This document shows, piece after piece, positions 1 through 15,377 of a stretch of 64,000 nt of DNA. Within the stretch, counting starts at the first letter, position 1. The number at the start of each line of letters is the position of its first letter. A model generated the notes under the pieces. That model saw nothing but the letters and a program-made list of their open reading frames with translations. It was not told where the DNA came from and ran no database searches. A program made the position numbers and the translations under genes. The DNA comes from Hydnum rufescens UP504. Taxonomy: Eukaryota; Basidiomycota; Agaricomycetes; Cantharellales; Hydnaceae. The stretch lies in assembly GCA_014904985.1 (NCBI GenBank), contig MU128919.1:143879-207878 (forward strand). The letters run 5' to 3'.

Positions 1-3000
1 CCGCTATATCCAAGTAATCCAAACCCGAAAGGTGTCCCGGGGACCTCTCACCAATTGTAAAGCAATCTAAATCTACTTCTCCGCCGCCCCAACCAATCCC
101 CGGCATATAATGTCATTCCCCGATATATCTTCCACTTGCTCAGAATGCCGTAGTTTCCGTCGGAGATGAATCAAAGAAAGATATTCCTATCTCCATCGCC
201 AAGAAGTCATTGAAACATCGTATCACACAGTGAATATGATTGGATTTCAGTATTCCTGGAAAACAGAGAATTGACAACATGCTGAATTTGGCGGAAGCTG
301 TGATGAAAATTGTGGCTTTCGACCAGGAGGCCCAAATACCTGGATAAATGCGTTGAAGATGATCCTCCGCAACCGCACCTGGTTCCTGCCTCGTAGGTTT
401 TCCCTGTAACCACGCCTCACATATAAAAAGAATGGGACACGTGTAGGCCTTTTCTGAACGCTTTGTACCCGTCTCGGTAAATAAAGGGGCTATACAGTTA
501 CTGCACAAGCGTCCATGAAACGTAATTACGCGTTGTACACGCACCCAGAGGGCACCGGGCCCAGCTTGGGGAAGGAAAAGACGACCTAGCATCTCAGCGA
601 ATTGGAGGGTGAGGCCGGCACCTGCCGCCAGCACTGCCCCTGAATCACGGGCACAGCAAGGGATCGCTCCATTTCCTGCGTCATTGAAATGTGTTCCTTA
701 ATTGCTTCATGACTTTCCCATAGGGATCCTTCCAATTTCGCATACTCGCTTCTCAGTCGTTCTTGGAGGATAGTCCACAGGCTGAAACTCACTGTCCCCT
801 CGTATCACTTGCTTCAAACAGCTTGTGAACTTGTGCAATGTCTTTTTTCGTTTGTTCTGGCTTGGCTGCCCTGCGTGGACGAGATCTCTTATCATTGAGT
901 GTATCGCCAAGGAAGACCGGTCCCCTGGGCCTTCCCTGCTTTTTCGAACTCAGCAGCGGCGTTCGCCATGCTCATAAATGAAAGAACTAAGGCCCCAGTC
1001 GATGTGCCGATTTATGTGATATCGAATGTGCGAGAATCGACTGTCGGAGCCGGCGACCTATTATCCATAACAACCAGAGGAGTGCTCGCACCTTTCCTTG
1101 CGTCTCTATCGAACTTTTCTCTAATTCATATCTGCACCTCCCATTTCCCATCGTCAAAATTTGCTCTGTGATGTCGTGCCTAATCGGCTCTGCCGTTGCT
1201 TGCTTCTCGGTATCCAGCGGACGTGATTGATTTGGGTACCATGCAAGAAATTCTACTCCATCTCAGGTGAGTAAATTTGAACGAACTTCGGGTGGCCGGC
1301 GTTTTAACGGAGATCCCTAGGACTCAGGGACGCGCCCCTCCTGGTTTGTTCTCTAAAAATATTCTACCATCGTATCATCATTGGGGCGAGCCTTCTTTGA
1401 AGATCTGGCAGCGATTCTTCGCCAAGGACCAAATTTGGCCTAGCTCTCTTTCGAGCCCCCGACGGCAGATGTTCAGGGCGTAACGACTTCGACGTACAGT
1501 CTAACCGCCTTTAGCCATGAGTTATCGGGCTTTATACTCTTCGCTCCTCATTCGCAGGTGTCGCGTTTTCGATGCCGGGGACACGGTGGGTCCCATTTAA
1601 CGACATTGTCGCCCAGGGAAAATCATGGGAGCCTGCCGCAGAGTCTCATTCTGCGGGGGAATGGTGGGTAAGGCAGGTGGCTTGGACATCCAAGCTGAGA
1701 GTCAGGCAACGGCCCCATTATTTCGACAAGGCCATACGTACAGAAAGACGACTAGACTCTTCGTTTCCTCTTCCTGTCAAGGTCGACGAGATATTTGTGT
1801 GCAATTCAGCCGACGAGCAGGCTTATAAAGTGAGGGTGGAGACACAAGAGTGGTCTATGATGTAGGTGATACGAGTCGGTCGTTTAGTGATGAGGTTGGG
1901 GAAGACGAGGTGGTCCATGGATTCCCAAATTTGGTGCGAAAGTTGATATCAAAGTGGGACCTCAACGGACAGAGTCAGAATCATCTAGGTATGTTGGCAC
2001 ATTGCTTCGTGGGACAGCATTGGGAGTACTCGGGGAAGGCACCGTATAATTCGAGCATTGCTGCCAATCGCAATAGGTTCTCGTAAACTGTAGGCCTGTA
2101 CGTCGAAGTCTAAGGACCGGGCACCGTGGCGGTCCTGTACTTCCCTGGGGCTCTGCTTCACCTTTGCGAGGGTCCAGCGTTTTAGTTGTGTGGTCTTGGC
2201 AGATTTTCAATTGGTAATTAGTTCAACGTCTCTTAGGTTTATCGATCTGGTGCGCTGTACCACACTCACTCATTCATCTAAAGGAAATGTCGCCGAAGTG
2301 GGCAAGGGGGAGCATTTGACAGGAGCAGTGGGAGAGATGGAAATATCTTGGTTTGAGATTTAAGGCGTAGTTGGTAATCGAGTGGTTGTGTGGCAGAATC
2401 GCTAGCCATTCTACTTCTTTTTCAGGTTCTTTGCTGTTCATACTGTAGAAAGAGAGAGCCTGCGACGCGGGAACCGTAATTGATTGGTTACGGAGTCGCG
2501 AGGCTGGCATGGGTCTATATAGGAGATGGGGGACAAGGAGAACAATGAGCATAGACAGTGCGGGCTTTGGTGCGCTTCCGGACGACGTGTGCTTCGCTGT
2601 GGAAGCGGCATGCGATGAGTGGTGGTGGTGGTGGCGGATATTGTGGTGGTGGCAGTGTCAGAGCGTTTTGCCGCAACACATACAGCCTGGGGCGGTCGCC
2701 GTTGTTTGTTGTATCTACCTGCTCACTCAAGTCGGATTGTTTAGGGCTGGAGGTAGGCACGAGAGCCCTCCATTTCGTCTCATTTTTGGTTTTCATGCGT
2801 CACTATACCATGTTGGTTCCCCAATGCCCATGCTGCTGCACCTATTCCGAGAAAAGAAATGGTCCGTTACTTCTGAAGCTACATAGCCCATTGTCTCCTC
2901 CATTAGACAAAACGTGTCTGTTAGCATTGAGGTGATTTTGCGATTACTTCGTTCAAATAAATAAGCGCGGGGTGATCTTTACGTAATATATACGGTCAGG

Positions 3001-3154
3001 TGTACCAATACCGGCTAGAGCCGAATATCCTCCCTCGCGCTAAATTCTGACGAACACCTTCTCCGTGGTCATTAGGTAATGTCGAGGAGGTCTGGTTTCT
3101 CAGAAGGGGTCTGACTGACTTCCAGATGTGTCCTTGATCTCTTCAGCATCCGGA
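1..3154. other. left flank without recognised gene
   Basis: I recognise no conserved domain in this stretch on either strand. Apart from the possible minus-strand fragment entered separately, the open frames are short and unlike known families. Forward frames at 1572-1865 and 1850-2086 have fairly ordinary composition but no motif I can name. A GTG trinucleotide run lies at about 2619-2660, and it produces a Trp-rich frame on one strand and a Pro-rich frame on the other. The 3' part must contain the promoter and 5' untranslated region of the large gene that starts near 3155. Confidence 0.5.
140..792 (-). CDS. possible hypothetical protein fragment
   Basis: I do not recognise this gene. Two minus-strand frames, 586-792 and 140-634, give a continuous plausible protein if joined by a short intron or a one-base indel near 635-650. 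The first part is charged and helical (LQERLRSEYAKLEGSLW), and the second starts with a small-residue, hydrophobic stretch (AVLAAGAGLTLQFAEMLG). The frame ends at 140. No start codon or upstream exon could be fixed, and a frame at 707-910 may or may not belong to it. It could also be a chance open region. Confidence 0.25.
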
Positions 3155-5815
3155 ATGGCGAATCGGGGGAGGAGTGCAAGTCTGCGAGAGACGCACGTCG
3201 TCGCCCTGACTGGACCAGAAGACGTCACACGACAAAGACTGGGTCCTGGAGACAAGACTAACTCAAGTTCTGGAAATCCAACCCAATATTCAAGCATATC
3301 GCCCACCATGATCTCTGGTAGCCGGTCATTCGGTCCCCCAACGAAGCCGGCTCATCGTTCCCAGTCTAGCTCACAGTCAGATCTGGAGAGATTAAAAAAA
3401 ATCAAGGAGGACATTCTCATGGGACAACATCCTCTCTATCATGCGAGTCCTCATCCTGAAGCTCTCGAATCTTTGTCTCTCGTGCATAATCCTCCCACCG
3501 AGAACCAGTCCGCAAATTATGGCCATCAACAACCCCCTCAAAATAGCCCTTCTCGCCAGCTACCATCTCAAGGAAATGATGCCTCAATTACTCAGCACCA
3601 CTCGGAGCCTTCGCGTCAAACTCTCCATTCTGGTGCAGCTCCGTCTCAACAAGGCTTCGGACATGAGCTTTCCCCTGGTGGCCCTCGAGGATCATTTGAC
3701 AACGACAGACCTCGCTCGGAGTCTGCTGGATTGAAGGAAATTTCTGGTCAAGTCTCTAATTCATTAAATCGTCCCCGCACTCCAGCCGGATCCTCCTATC
3801 TGAATGGTCGTCCTTCGTTGCCAACTCCGCAGTCAATTCCCTCTTCTGCTCATCAATATTCCGATCGTTCCTCTGGGACCGGAAATGCAGCTGGAAATAT
3901 AGTATCCGATCATTCCTCTCGTCCGCCAGCACTTTCTAGCTCCAGAACTACACATGATCTGCGCGCTGATAGCAGTAGTGGCCGCATCAGTCAGAATAAT
4001 CACAGTAATGGCAGCAGTTATGATACCATGACGCCGACGCCCGTTCCCCCTGGAGTAGATGATGCTCCTCCCCACCGTGCGCGTTCTAGACCACCGTACC
4101 CAGTAGGGCCTTCTCCATCTCCTGTCAGTTCTCAGCGTGATATACCACCAAGATCCCATACTACATCTGGCCCTGTTTCCAGTCAGCCCTTTCGAACGGA
4201 GCCCCCCGTACTTCTAAAAAGGTCCGAAGCTCAAGTAATGGAAGGTAGAATGGCGCTGCCAGGAAATTCTGTCCCCAGCCTGCAAGATCAACATGCTTCC
4301 AGACCTCGCGATCCTGGTTTACGTCCACATGATGCCGATATTCGAGAAAGAAAAACATCCAAGGAGACCCCTAGACCCTACGTTTCTCTCCATGATGCCT
4401 ATGTCTCACCCAGTTCTCCTTCCCTCGAGCGACGTCCTGACAATCAACCACTTGATGCAAATGAGACTCGTATCAGTCACCCAGCGGGTTCTGCTCGTAC
4501 TTATGACAGATCTTCCCCTCCATCTGACCATATCTTAGATTTGTACGGCCAAGGTCCCCGGGATTCTCGCCGTCAAGACCAGTATGACTCACGTTATCCT
4601 GATGATCTGCGAAGGGGCGGACCTGAGTATCGAGGTGACTTTCGTGGCCGCAGGCCTCTGGACACCAGACAGGCCAGTGGGGTTCAATCCAGGAATTACG
4701 CTAGCCCACGACGTTCTGACAGAGATCCCTTCCCCTCTGATCGCTCGATTCCTGGGGACGACAAGCATTCGGAGAATCTTCCACCTCCCCTTGACCGTCC
4801 AATGCCCCCTCCGCACGGTGCTGGCAGACCAATATCGAGTGAGGATGCCTTACACGCTTCCGATGGATCAGCTCGTGCAAGGGAAGTATTATCAACACGT
4901 CCTTACGAGATTCGGCGTGATCCACCAGCTCCATATCGTCAAGGTCGACAGAATTATATTCAAGATTCCCGCCCTCATGGGCCTGTTTCTTCTGAGGCCC
5001 GTTTGTTTGATGGCGGGCATGAAGCATTTCCTCCCGGCCCCCGTCGGCCACCCTCCCCTGCACGTTCGTTTCGTCGGGATCCGGACTTTAATGAAAGAGC
5101 ATCGTATCCTACCGATCGCCCACGCTCGCGAGAATGGCATCCTCACGATAACAGGGATCGTTTGGCGCCTTTCCAGACTGGACCAAATTCGCGAGCTGGG
5201 TGGACGAATGGAGATCGACGAGGTGACGATACCGCTCGGCATGATCGTGATGGGAGGGACAGACTACCGCCTCTGCCACCAACAGATTCGATGAAGCGTG
5301 CGAGGCAGGATGACTATGATCTCGGGCCTAAACGTTTCCCGCCGCCTCCGCCTTCGGTGCCAATCGGTGGTGCTTCCCCTTCACCTTTGTGGAATAAACG
5401 ATCTCGCTCCTCATCAAGAGGCCCTGGACCGCGTGGCCCTGACCCCTACACCAACCACCGTGATGCTTTCGGTTCCGTTGATGGCCTTTCTACCCGTCAG
5501 GCCCCTATAGAGGAGCCAGCGCCACGGATCCGCCCACGAAGTTTGTCTCCGCCAACTGTCTACTCGCGTCCGGCGTATCCACCAGGGCCTCGACCTTCTA
5601 TTCCTGAGAGTGACGCGGCTCGTTCAGCTAAACGTGCCCGATTGGATGACGGGTACGAAAGAATGGCATACCGCCCCAGTGACTTTCCAAATGAGTACCG
5701 TTTGGACGATCGAATGGAGGATCGGAGGGGTGCGCTTCCGCCTCGTCCTCCAGACAACCGTCGGGGTCCTTATGGTCCCCCACGCGGAGGGGCCCCCCAT
5801 CGCCTCCGCCTATGA
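3155..5815 (+). CDS. large disordered Pro/Ser/Arg-rich protein
   Basis: The frame encodes about 886 residues and is rich in Pro, Ser, Arg, Asp and Gln almost throughout, so it is probably intrinsically disordered. I used the first ATG at 3155, because the frame opens upstream only with a GTG at 3128; an upstream exon is possible. A short charged helical segment near residues 78-100 (LERLKKIKEDILMGQHPLYH) is the only element that looks structured. Two KRAR-like basic patches (near residues 715 and 825, followed by acidic or aromatic residues) and many RGP/PRG/RSRS motifs suggest a nuclear, RNA- or chromatin-associated protein, but this is inference. The stop at 5813-5815 follows a G4C6 run. 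The next frame, to 6030, has identical composition, so the true C-terminus is probably about 70 residues longer. Confidence 0.7.
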   Translation: MANRGRSASLRETHVVALTGPEDVTRQRLGPGDKTNSSSGNPTQYSSISPTMISGSRSFGPPTKPAHRSQSSSQSDLERLKKIKEDILMGQHPLYHASPHPEALESLSLVHNPPTENQSANYGHQQPPQNSPSRQLPSQGNDASITQHHSEPSRQTLHSGAAPSQQGFGHELSPGGPRGSFDNDRPRSESAGLKEISGQVSNSLNRPRTPAGSSYLNGRPSLPTPQSIPSSAHQYSDRSSGTGNAAGNIVSDHSSRPPALSSSRTTHDLRADSSSGRISQNNHSNGSSYDTMTPTPVPPGVDDAPPHRARSRPPYPVGPSPSPVSSQRDIPPRSHTTSGPVSSQPFRTEPPVLLKRSEAQVMEGRMALPGNSVPSLQDQHASRPRDPGLRPHDADIRERKTSKETPRPYVSLHDAYVSPSSPSLERRPDNQPLDANETRISHPAGSARTYDRSSPPSDHILDLYGQGPRDSRRQDQYDSRYPDDLRRGGPEYRGDFRGRRPLDTRQASGVQSRNYASPRRSDRDPFPSDRSIPGDDKHSENLPPPLDRPMPPPHGAGRPISSEDALHASDGSARAREVLSTRPYEIRRDPPAPYRQGRQNYIQDSRPHGPVSSEARLFDGGHEAFPPGPRRPPSPARSFRRDPDFNERASYPTDRPRSREWHPHDNRDRLAPFQTGPNSRAGWTNGDRRGDDTARHDRDGRDRLPPLPPTDSMKRARQDDYDLGPKRFPPPPPSVPIGGASPSPLWNKRSRSSSRGPGPRGPDPYTNHRDAFGSVDGLSTRQAPIEEPAPRIRPRSLSPPTVYSRPAYPPGPRPSIPESDAARSAKRARLDDGYERMAYRPSDFPNEYRLDDRMEDRRGALPPRPPDNRRGPYGPPRGGAPHRLRL

Positions 5816-6030
5816 GAGAGACTGTCCGGGAAGGTCCTGGGAGAAACCCTCCTTATCTTCCCCCTCGACCCCGTTCTCCTCTGCAATCTTCTGCATCGTA
5901 CCGCGGTTCACCGAGGGATATTGCGTCTGGTCCAAAGTATCCTCCACGTCTCGGGTCACCTCCATACCCTCCTCCGGGTTGGGGACGCAATGATAGAGAT
6001 ACCCCGAGGTATCCACCCCGTAGCCCTTGA
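5816..6030 (+). CDS. probable frameshifted C-terminus of preceding protein
   Basis: The frame containing 5812-6030 encodes a Pro/Arg/Gly-rich tail (PPYLPPRPRSPLQSSASYRG, then PPYPPPGWGRNDRDTPRYPP) with the same composition as the protein that stops at 5815. Read upstream, this frame passes through GPPSPPPMRET and joins the main frame at the run at 5785-5798 (GGAGGGGCCCCCC) by a single-base change. It is more likely the genuine end of that protein than a separate gene. Confidence 0.55.
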
Positions 6031-6395
6031 AAATGGATTTCTTGGTAAGTTTTCTGGATGGACTTCATTGTTCAGTCCCGTTGACTGTATTCTTTTGCTG
6101 ATTCCAGTGATACCCTGGTCATCTTTCCTCCTTTCACGCCACTCGGTCCGTTTGGATTTAGTTTCCGTCTTCTTGTTTGATTCTTCCCTGGATCACACCT
6201 ATGAACAATCTCATCACGACGCGCCAGCGCCTCCCCAACATAACGGCTACTGTCTCTAATTTTATTTAACGAATGGTATTCTTGGTCTTTCGATTCCCCC
6301 CCAGAGGTCACATTTGTTACAAATGTGTTCGGCTGTAGTACATTCTGGGATATATTATAAGGAACATGATCTACGCATGTTTACGGATGTCAATT
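6031..6395. other. convergent intergenic spacer
   Basis: This is the space between two genes that converge here, the disordered protein and alanyl-tRNA synthetase. It must hold both 3' untranslated regions. I see no further gene, repeat or RNA in it. Confidence 0.6.
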
Positions 6396-9957
<3,562 letters not shown>

Positions 9958-10010
9958 ATAAATGGCCCTTTTGCATCCGGGAGATGACTCCCTGCATAAC
10001 TTTGGTAATA

Positions 10011-10031
10011 CAGAGATAACTGTTATCTCTG
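10011..10031. promoter_or_regulatory. palindrome of two inverted GATA motifs
   Basis: CAGAGATAAC is followed by one T and then its exact reverse complement GTTATCTCTG. The two arms contain AGATAA and TTATCT, inverted copies of the WGATAR site bound by fungal GATA factors. It lies about 55 bases upstream of the first AlaRS ATG and downstream of the AcpS stop. A role as an AlaRS promoter element is inferred. Confidence 0.4.
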
Positions 10032-10167
10032 TCTCCAGGGCGATCCCAAGGACACGCCAAGCAAGGCCAAACAACAGGGTCATCGGCGAAGACCAAAATA
10101 GCAGAAAACACCCAAAAATTTCAATTCATCCCGAAAACGTCTACCGCAGATTCGTAGTTCTCCACCG

Positions 10168-10635
10168 TTACATATCCCCCCCAATTTCAGCCACCACGTA
10201 CGCCAGTACATATTCTCCATCATGCGAGACGCTCGAATGCAATACAGGATGGAAGGGACTATCATGGACAAGTACCAAAGCTGGTTTCGATTTTCCGCCT
10301 CATCAGTCCGTCCAAATGACAGCTGTTTCCATGTCGGCTTGAATGTGGGATACAAGGCCTTGTATGCGGCCTCTTTGATTGCCCATCTACGTCAGAAGGG
10401 TGACACAAATCCATAGACATTGAAATTTATGAAAGACTTCAAGCTCCTAAATCCTCGCACCTCACAGCAAGGTATTTTTCACGATCACCTCGAGTCTGTA
10501 GAGAACCCAGTTTGTTGTTTCCGTCGAGCTCAATATTCGACGAGCAAGCGTCTCCTCCCCTCGTCGCTCAACCAGAGCCCGGACACGGGGAAGGTGCACG
10601 ATATCCGTCCCAATCCCAAGTAATTGCAGCCTCAT
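10168..10635 (-). CDS. AcpS-type 4'-phosphopantetheinyl transferase
   Basis: The enzyme moves 4'-phosphopantetheine from CoA to an acyl carrier protein. The start ATG 10635 leads to the family opening LGIGTDIVHLPRVRAL, with the metal-binding Asp. After an intron comes WAIKEAAYKALYPTFKPTWK, which carries the catalytic KEA motif. The end is SVSHDGEYVLAYVVAE with stop TAA at 10168-10170. The size (about 140 residues) fits a stand-alone holo-ACP synthase such as yeast mitochondrial PPT2. Two frame breaks are present: one near 10521-10530, between ILSS and DREKYLAV, and one near 10290-10299, before SKPALVLVHD. The gene is divergent from CLASP, with ATGs 86 bases apart. Whether it serves mitochondrial ACP or a fatty-acid synthase is not shown. 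Confidence 0.85.
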
Positions 10636-10721
10636 CCCGAGCGATTGTTGGCGTGACAACATTCGATATCCGGCTATTTCCGCTCACCCAAACTGTTGGT
10701 CGCTGTTCCACTTTGGGCGCC

Positions 10722-13700
10722 ATGAGCGCAGACTCGCCCATTACGATTCTACTCGCGAAGACGAAATCAAACGGTAGGTTCTTCAAGAAATAAATCCGAA
10801 TTTAATCTACATCTAAGACGCTTCTCATCGTGAAGATAATGATGTGAAGACAGACGCGATTACCAAACTCCAACTCGAGCTCGAAGGAAACACAGAAGTG
10901 GGAACGGCGCCGTCTATTCACGCGTAGATCCTCCTTCCATTAACAAGTTTAAACCGCCAGATACCCGAAGTGGAAGCATTAATAGCGACACTAAAAACTT
11001 GTCTGAGGATATCGAACCACCATCTCACAACAGCAACACTCTCTACGATCCAAGCCCTTATACATCGAATCACTAACGGGAACTTTATCTCGGTAGCAGT
11101 CCATCCCCTTCTGATTATGGCCAGCAACCTGTGCCCGCTCCCGATCCCCACCGTGTACATGAGCTCCGCTATGCACTCCTGGCTTTCCTTCCTAATGGAG
11201 GCGTCATAGATAGACTTGGAGAACCGCGCGAAACTGCGCGTGCCATCGCAAAAGATACTCTTGTCCTCCTAGGCGCGGCAGCATTTAAATTCAGCGGACC
11301 CGCCCCAGCAAGTGCGTTGCGCCAAAAGGATCACAAAGTGGAGACACTATTCGTGGTTCTGGATAAGTTTCTCAAGGACGTTGGGTTCGGGAGCAAAGTT
11401 TGGAGAGTTCGTGAACAGGTCCGCCGACTACCCTTTCAGTCACTGGCTCGTGACGCTGAACGAGCTCATGTTCTTCTCTGGCCTATGACCTAGACCATCT
11501 TGACATTAGTTGAGCTGCGTCGTCTCCATCGCCAATTTCCCATCCGACCTTTCCTTTCTCCTCTCGTCGAGGCCCTTGAAGACAGCGATGGATCTGTGCG
11601 TGACTGTGCACGACAGTCTGTCATCACCCTGTTCTCGGGTCATGCAGCCTCGGACGGTGCCCGTGCTGATCTTAAAAACGAAATGGGAAGAAAGGGTGTC
11701 CGAAAGGTATCGTGGACGGCATTCTTGCCGGACTACTTTCTAGTGCCAGCGCCAGCGCCAGTGGGAGTCAGGCGGATTATTCAGGGAGCGAGTCTAGTGG
11801 TGCAAAAGTTGGAGCCAGCGGCGCGGGTGATGTGCGGCAAACTGTTACTCCCAGTGGTGTGGTTTCGCGCCCTCCACTGAATTCACGCACGCATACGAGA
11901 ACAGTTTCGAGAGAGCTACCGAGGAGTAATAGCCGTGCAGCCATGGTGGATGAAGTCCTTCCTCCAGCGAACGTTCCGTCTGTTATTGCCGCCGTATTTG
12001 TGAGTCTCTGGGTGTTTTAACCCACAAATACTGACATCCTGACCCCCATAAGATTGCCTCGTCGCGAGATCTCGAACCGGAATTTTCCCGCATGATGCCA
12101 CCCTTTGAAGTATGATCAACCTGCACATTCCCGATGTCATGATGCCTGATTAGAACTCTGCAGGGAAAAGAAACTGAGCAGAATTGGGCACCTCGTGAAC
12201 AGGCAATACTTAGATCCGAGGGATGATCCAGGGCCATGCGCATATACGATATAAAGAGGCTTTTATCACTGGCTGAAGTCAGGGATCTTGAGAACGAACA
12301 TTCAAAGCCGTATGTGTCGTCAATACGAACGATTCAAGTCTCCCTATTTTGACGATCGTGTCCCGATAGTTGGCTAGTCTTCGCACCACCGTGTCTGCCA
12401 ATACATGTTTGCTGTATTCCGATCTGGCGGTAGCACTAGGTCCGTTGTTGGACCCTTTTGTGGACATGCTATTTCTCCAATTGCTCCGTATGGCCGGATT
12501 CACCAAGAAGATTGCTGCACAGCAGTCTCAGGCGTCTGTGACATCCATTATATCCAATACATCCTGCCAGCCACGTGTCGTTATACCCCATCTCTCCTCC
12601 TTCATACAAGAGAAAACAGTCCAAGCTCGTCAATTCGTCCTTGGTCATCTGTTTGTCTTCCTTGAAACTCATGCAGAACGCTCAAAAAGCTGTCATTGAG
12701 TCTCATGGCGGATCCGACAGCATCGACAAGCTTCTTCGTAAGGGTCTCACGGATCCGAATCCTGGGGTGAAGTCTAAGGCGCGAGAGGCGTATTGGATAT
12801 TCCAGTCTGTTTGGCCAGCTGAAGCGTTGATTATCATGAATAGTCTGGACGCGGTCGGGAGGAAACAACTCGAGAAGGCGAATCCGGATCCTCGTGGCGT
12901 GCCCGCAATTGCTGAAACAGAGGTGAGAACCCCTGCCAAAAAGTCCTCTGTCGCCGCAGCCATCGCCGCTAGTCGCGCCAAAGCCAAGGCTATTGCAACA
13001 GCTCCGCCGACCCTGCGTCATGCTGCTACGTCTGGTGCAAATGCTGCAAATAAAGCCTCTTCGCCTGCACAGACAGCGGGCCGCGCTTCGTTTCGGGAGA
13101 TCATCAGGATCTTCATCTACAGCATTCAGACGCAGCATCTCTCCTGCATCTCCGAATTTCTTCTCTACTTCGCCTTCTCGATCTACTTCTGCCACATCCC
13201 TCGGTGTGGCCAGCAGCTCACTATATAAGCGGGCAGACGTCTACTAGCCCATCCCCTCCGTCTTCCCCGATTGCCGAGTTGACTCTTCGACGTCGGACGA
13301 TGTCCCCCCTAGTGACCAGGGAACCTGCATCAAAGTCAAACTCTCTTCGCGACCCCCTCCACCGTCCCACCCTCGAGCAATTTCTCCTCCCAGTTTTCTC
13401 CCCACGGGTCCTTCATCTCCTCTATCCAGATCAAACGGGCACGGGCCAGCGCTAAATCACTTCACTCCCATGGCGAGATCCCTCGTGAATCTTTGGATTT
13501 GACACGCAGGTGATATGGACGATTCTCTCCTCATGGCCATACAGAACCCTTTACCGCAAGATTCGGACTCAGACGACGGCGATCATGGCCTCGATTTAGC
13601 AAGCCCAACCGCGAGACATTTGATACCCATCTTCATCCATATCACCCCCTCGTTCACTGTCTTCCGCAAGGACCTTATTCCCCCACGACTCAATCAGCCA

Positions 13701-15377
13701 GACTGCATCCCAGGTGTTCACTCCTTCGACCGTTTCGCAGCATGAAGATCAGAGTCTGTTGTCGCATGAACTAGTGGAAGATGCCTTGCGCGCTGCCGCT
13801 GAGCAGGCCGAAAGTTCGGCTGAACGCTTGAATGAGCTGATGGAGCCCGACCAACTGCATGTGTCACCCATCCCACCGTCCCTCATCCTCAACAGTGGTG
13901 AGCCGGTGGAATCCATCCCAAACTCACGAAGAAGTGCATCGGGAACTTCATCCTCAGGGACAGCCCACATCCCATCCACGCCTATGAACCGCCTGACTAC
14001 TAGAGGGGTGCTCAAGGAACTTGAGCTGTTCCAGAACAGTCCTGCTGTCAAGGGTTCGCCTTCAGTAATGGATCGTTTATACGAGAATAAGCACCAGACA
14101 GGGTGGTGGTTGAAGCGAAAGTCATGTACGAAATTATATCCATTTCTAATTGACTCCACCCCATTCCTGACCTTGGACTTGAATAGTACTCGACGCCGGG
14201 ACGCCCCTAAAGCCAGAGCAGGAGTCCCAAAGCCAGGAACTTCGAAGTCATATCAAGGCATTACAGGATGGAAGCGCAAACGTCAGGACGTTGCAGAAGC
14301 TCATCCTTCTCTGTAATGCCAACCCTGCAGTTCCGTCGGATGGGCTATTCTCTCCACTGGGGGTTCTGCCTTCAAGTCCATTACCAGCAAGGGGAACAGT
14401 GGGTGTGCTCCAAGGCGATATTTGGCAAGGAGGCAAGATGTTTGATGAGCTTACCAAGCCACTTATAACGTTCATACGTGATACCAAGGTATCTCTTCTC
14501 TCCTGCTTAAAACTTGGGACAATGGATTCTGATTGATAGTATTACCTATCAGGACGATGAGCTTATCGAGTATGGTCTCTGTGTAGTATGGGAGATGGTT
14601 GAGAATCAGGCCTCGTATCTCGATGAGGCCGAAGTGTTCTCTTTGTTGTTTCATCTGCGATATGCGAATACCCATCCGGTGCGGGACGGCAATATTATTT
14701 TTTCTCATATTTGGTATTCTGACATGTTTTCGGTGTGCTCAGATTCTCGAGGCGACGAGCACAGTTCGTGACGCCCTGATATCTCGGCAAGAACCAGTGT
14801 ACGGCCTTAAAACGCTACACGCTTGTCTATCCGAATTTCTCTCTCAACCTGTGCCGAATTGCGTTGAAGGAAGGCCAGATACATCTCATGTCCGCACCAG
14901 TTCGCATGCGTTTGGAATCATCGGTCTGGGCAAGCTGATCATGCGCCTTCCGGCGGAGATCCTCGAAGATGAATTACCCTTATTGAAAACCACGTTGACT
15001 TCAGTAAGACTATTCTGGCGTTGAAGATTTTTTGTGGGTTCATCGCTTACCTTGTCTTGCCATGTCATTTAGGTTCTTGACGAGAGAGATCCCTCTCGCA
15101 CCACAATCCGTGAAGCAGCCTATGCCTCGATCGTAGCAGCGCAAGCGATCTTGCGTGATGAGACGCGGCTCTTCAAACTCCTGGATGGGTTGGAACTGTC
15201 GAAGAAGAACCTACTGACATATTACTTTGACAAGCACGCTGCTCGAGGAGTTGTAGAGGGTACGACGACGGCGTCGACGCCCAAGAAGTCTGGAATGGAT
15301 GGAAATGGGAAGCCGAGGAAAAGGTGGTGAAGGAGTTGTTAAGGCTGGACACTAAGATCAGTACGCCTGTGAAGTAA
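10722..15377 (+). CDS. STU1: CLASP/Stu1 microtubule-binding protein
   Basis: CLASP proteins bind microtubules and stabilise spindle and interphase plus ends through TOG/HEAT arrays. The start is ATG 10722 (MSADSPITILL); an intron joins it to DVKTDAITKLQLELEGNTE. Recognisable blocks follow: a first HEAT region (EVEALIATLKTCLRIS, then LRYALLAFLPNGGVIDRLGE), VRDCARQSVITLFSGH, the CLASP_N signature ETEQNWAPREQAIL near 12170-12210, DPFVDMLFLQLLRMAGFTKK, DPNPGVKSKAREAYWIFQSV, a Ser/Pro-rich linker (13.0-14.3 kb), and C-terminal HEATs (IREAAYASIVAAQAIL). The frame is broken several times (about 11090, 11490, 11710 and 12215). The end is either TGA 15328-15330 or, in the shifted frame ending KELLRLDTKISTPVK, TAA 15375-15377. 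I prefer the latter. Exon borders are approximate. Confidence 0.9.

Noticed and set aside
2515..2935. Protein genes around the GTG repeat (Trp-rich or Pro-rich frames)
   Set aside because: Overlapping frames on both strands are all low-complexity translations of a trinucleotide repeat, with no domain.
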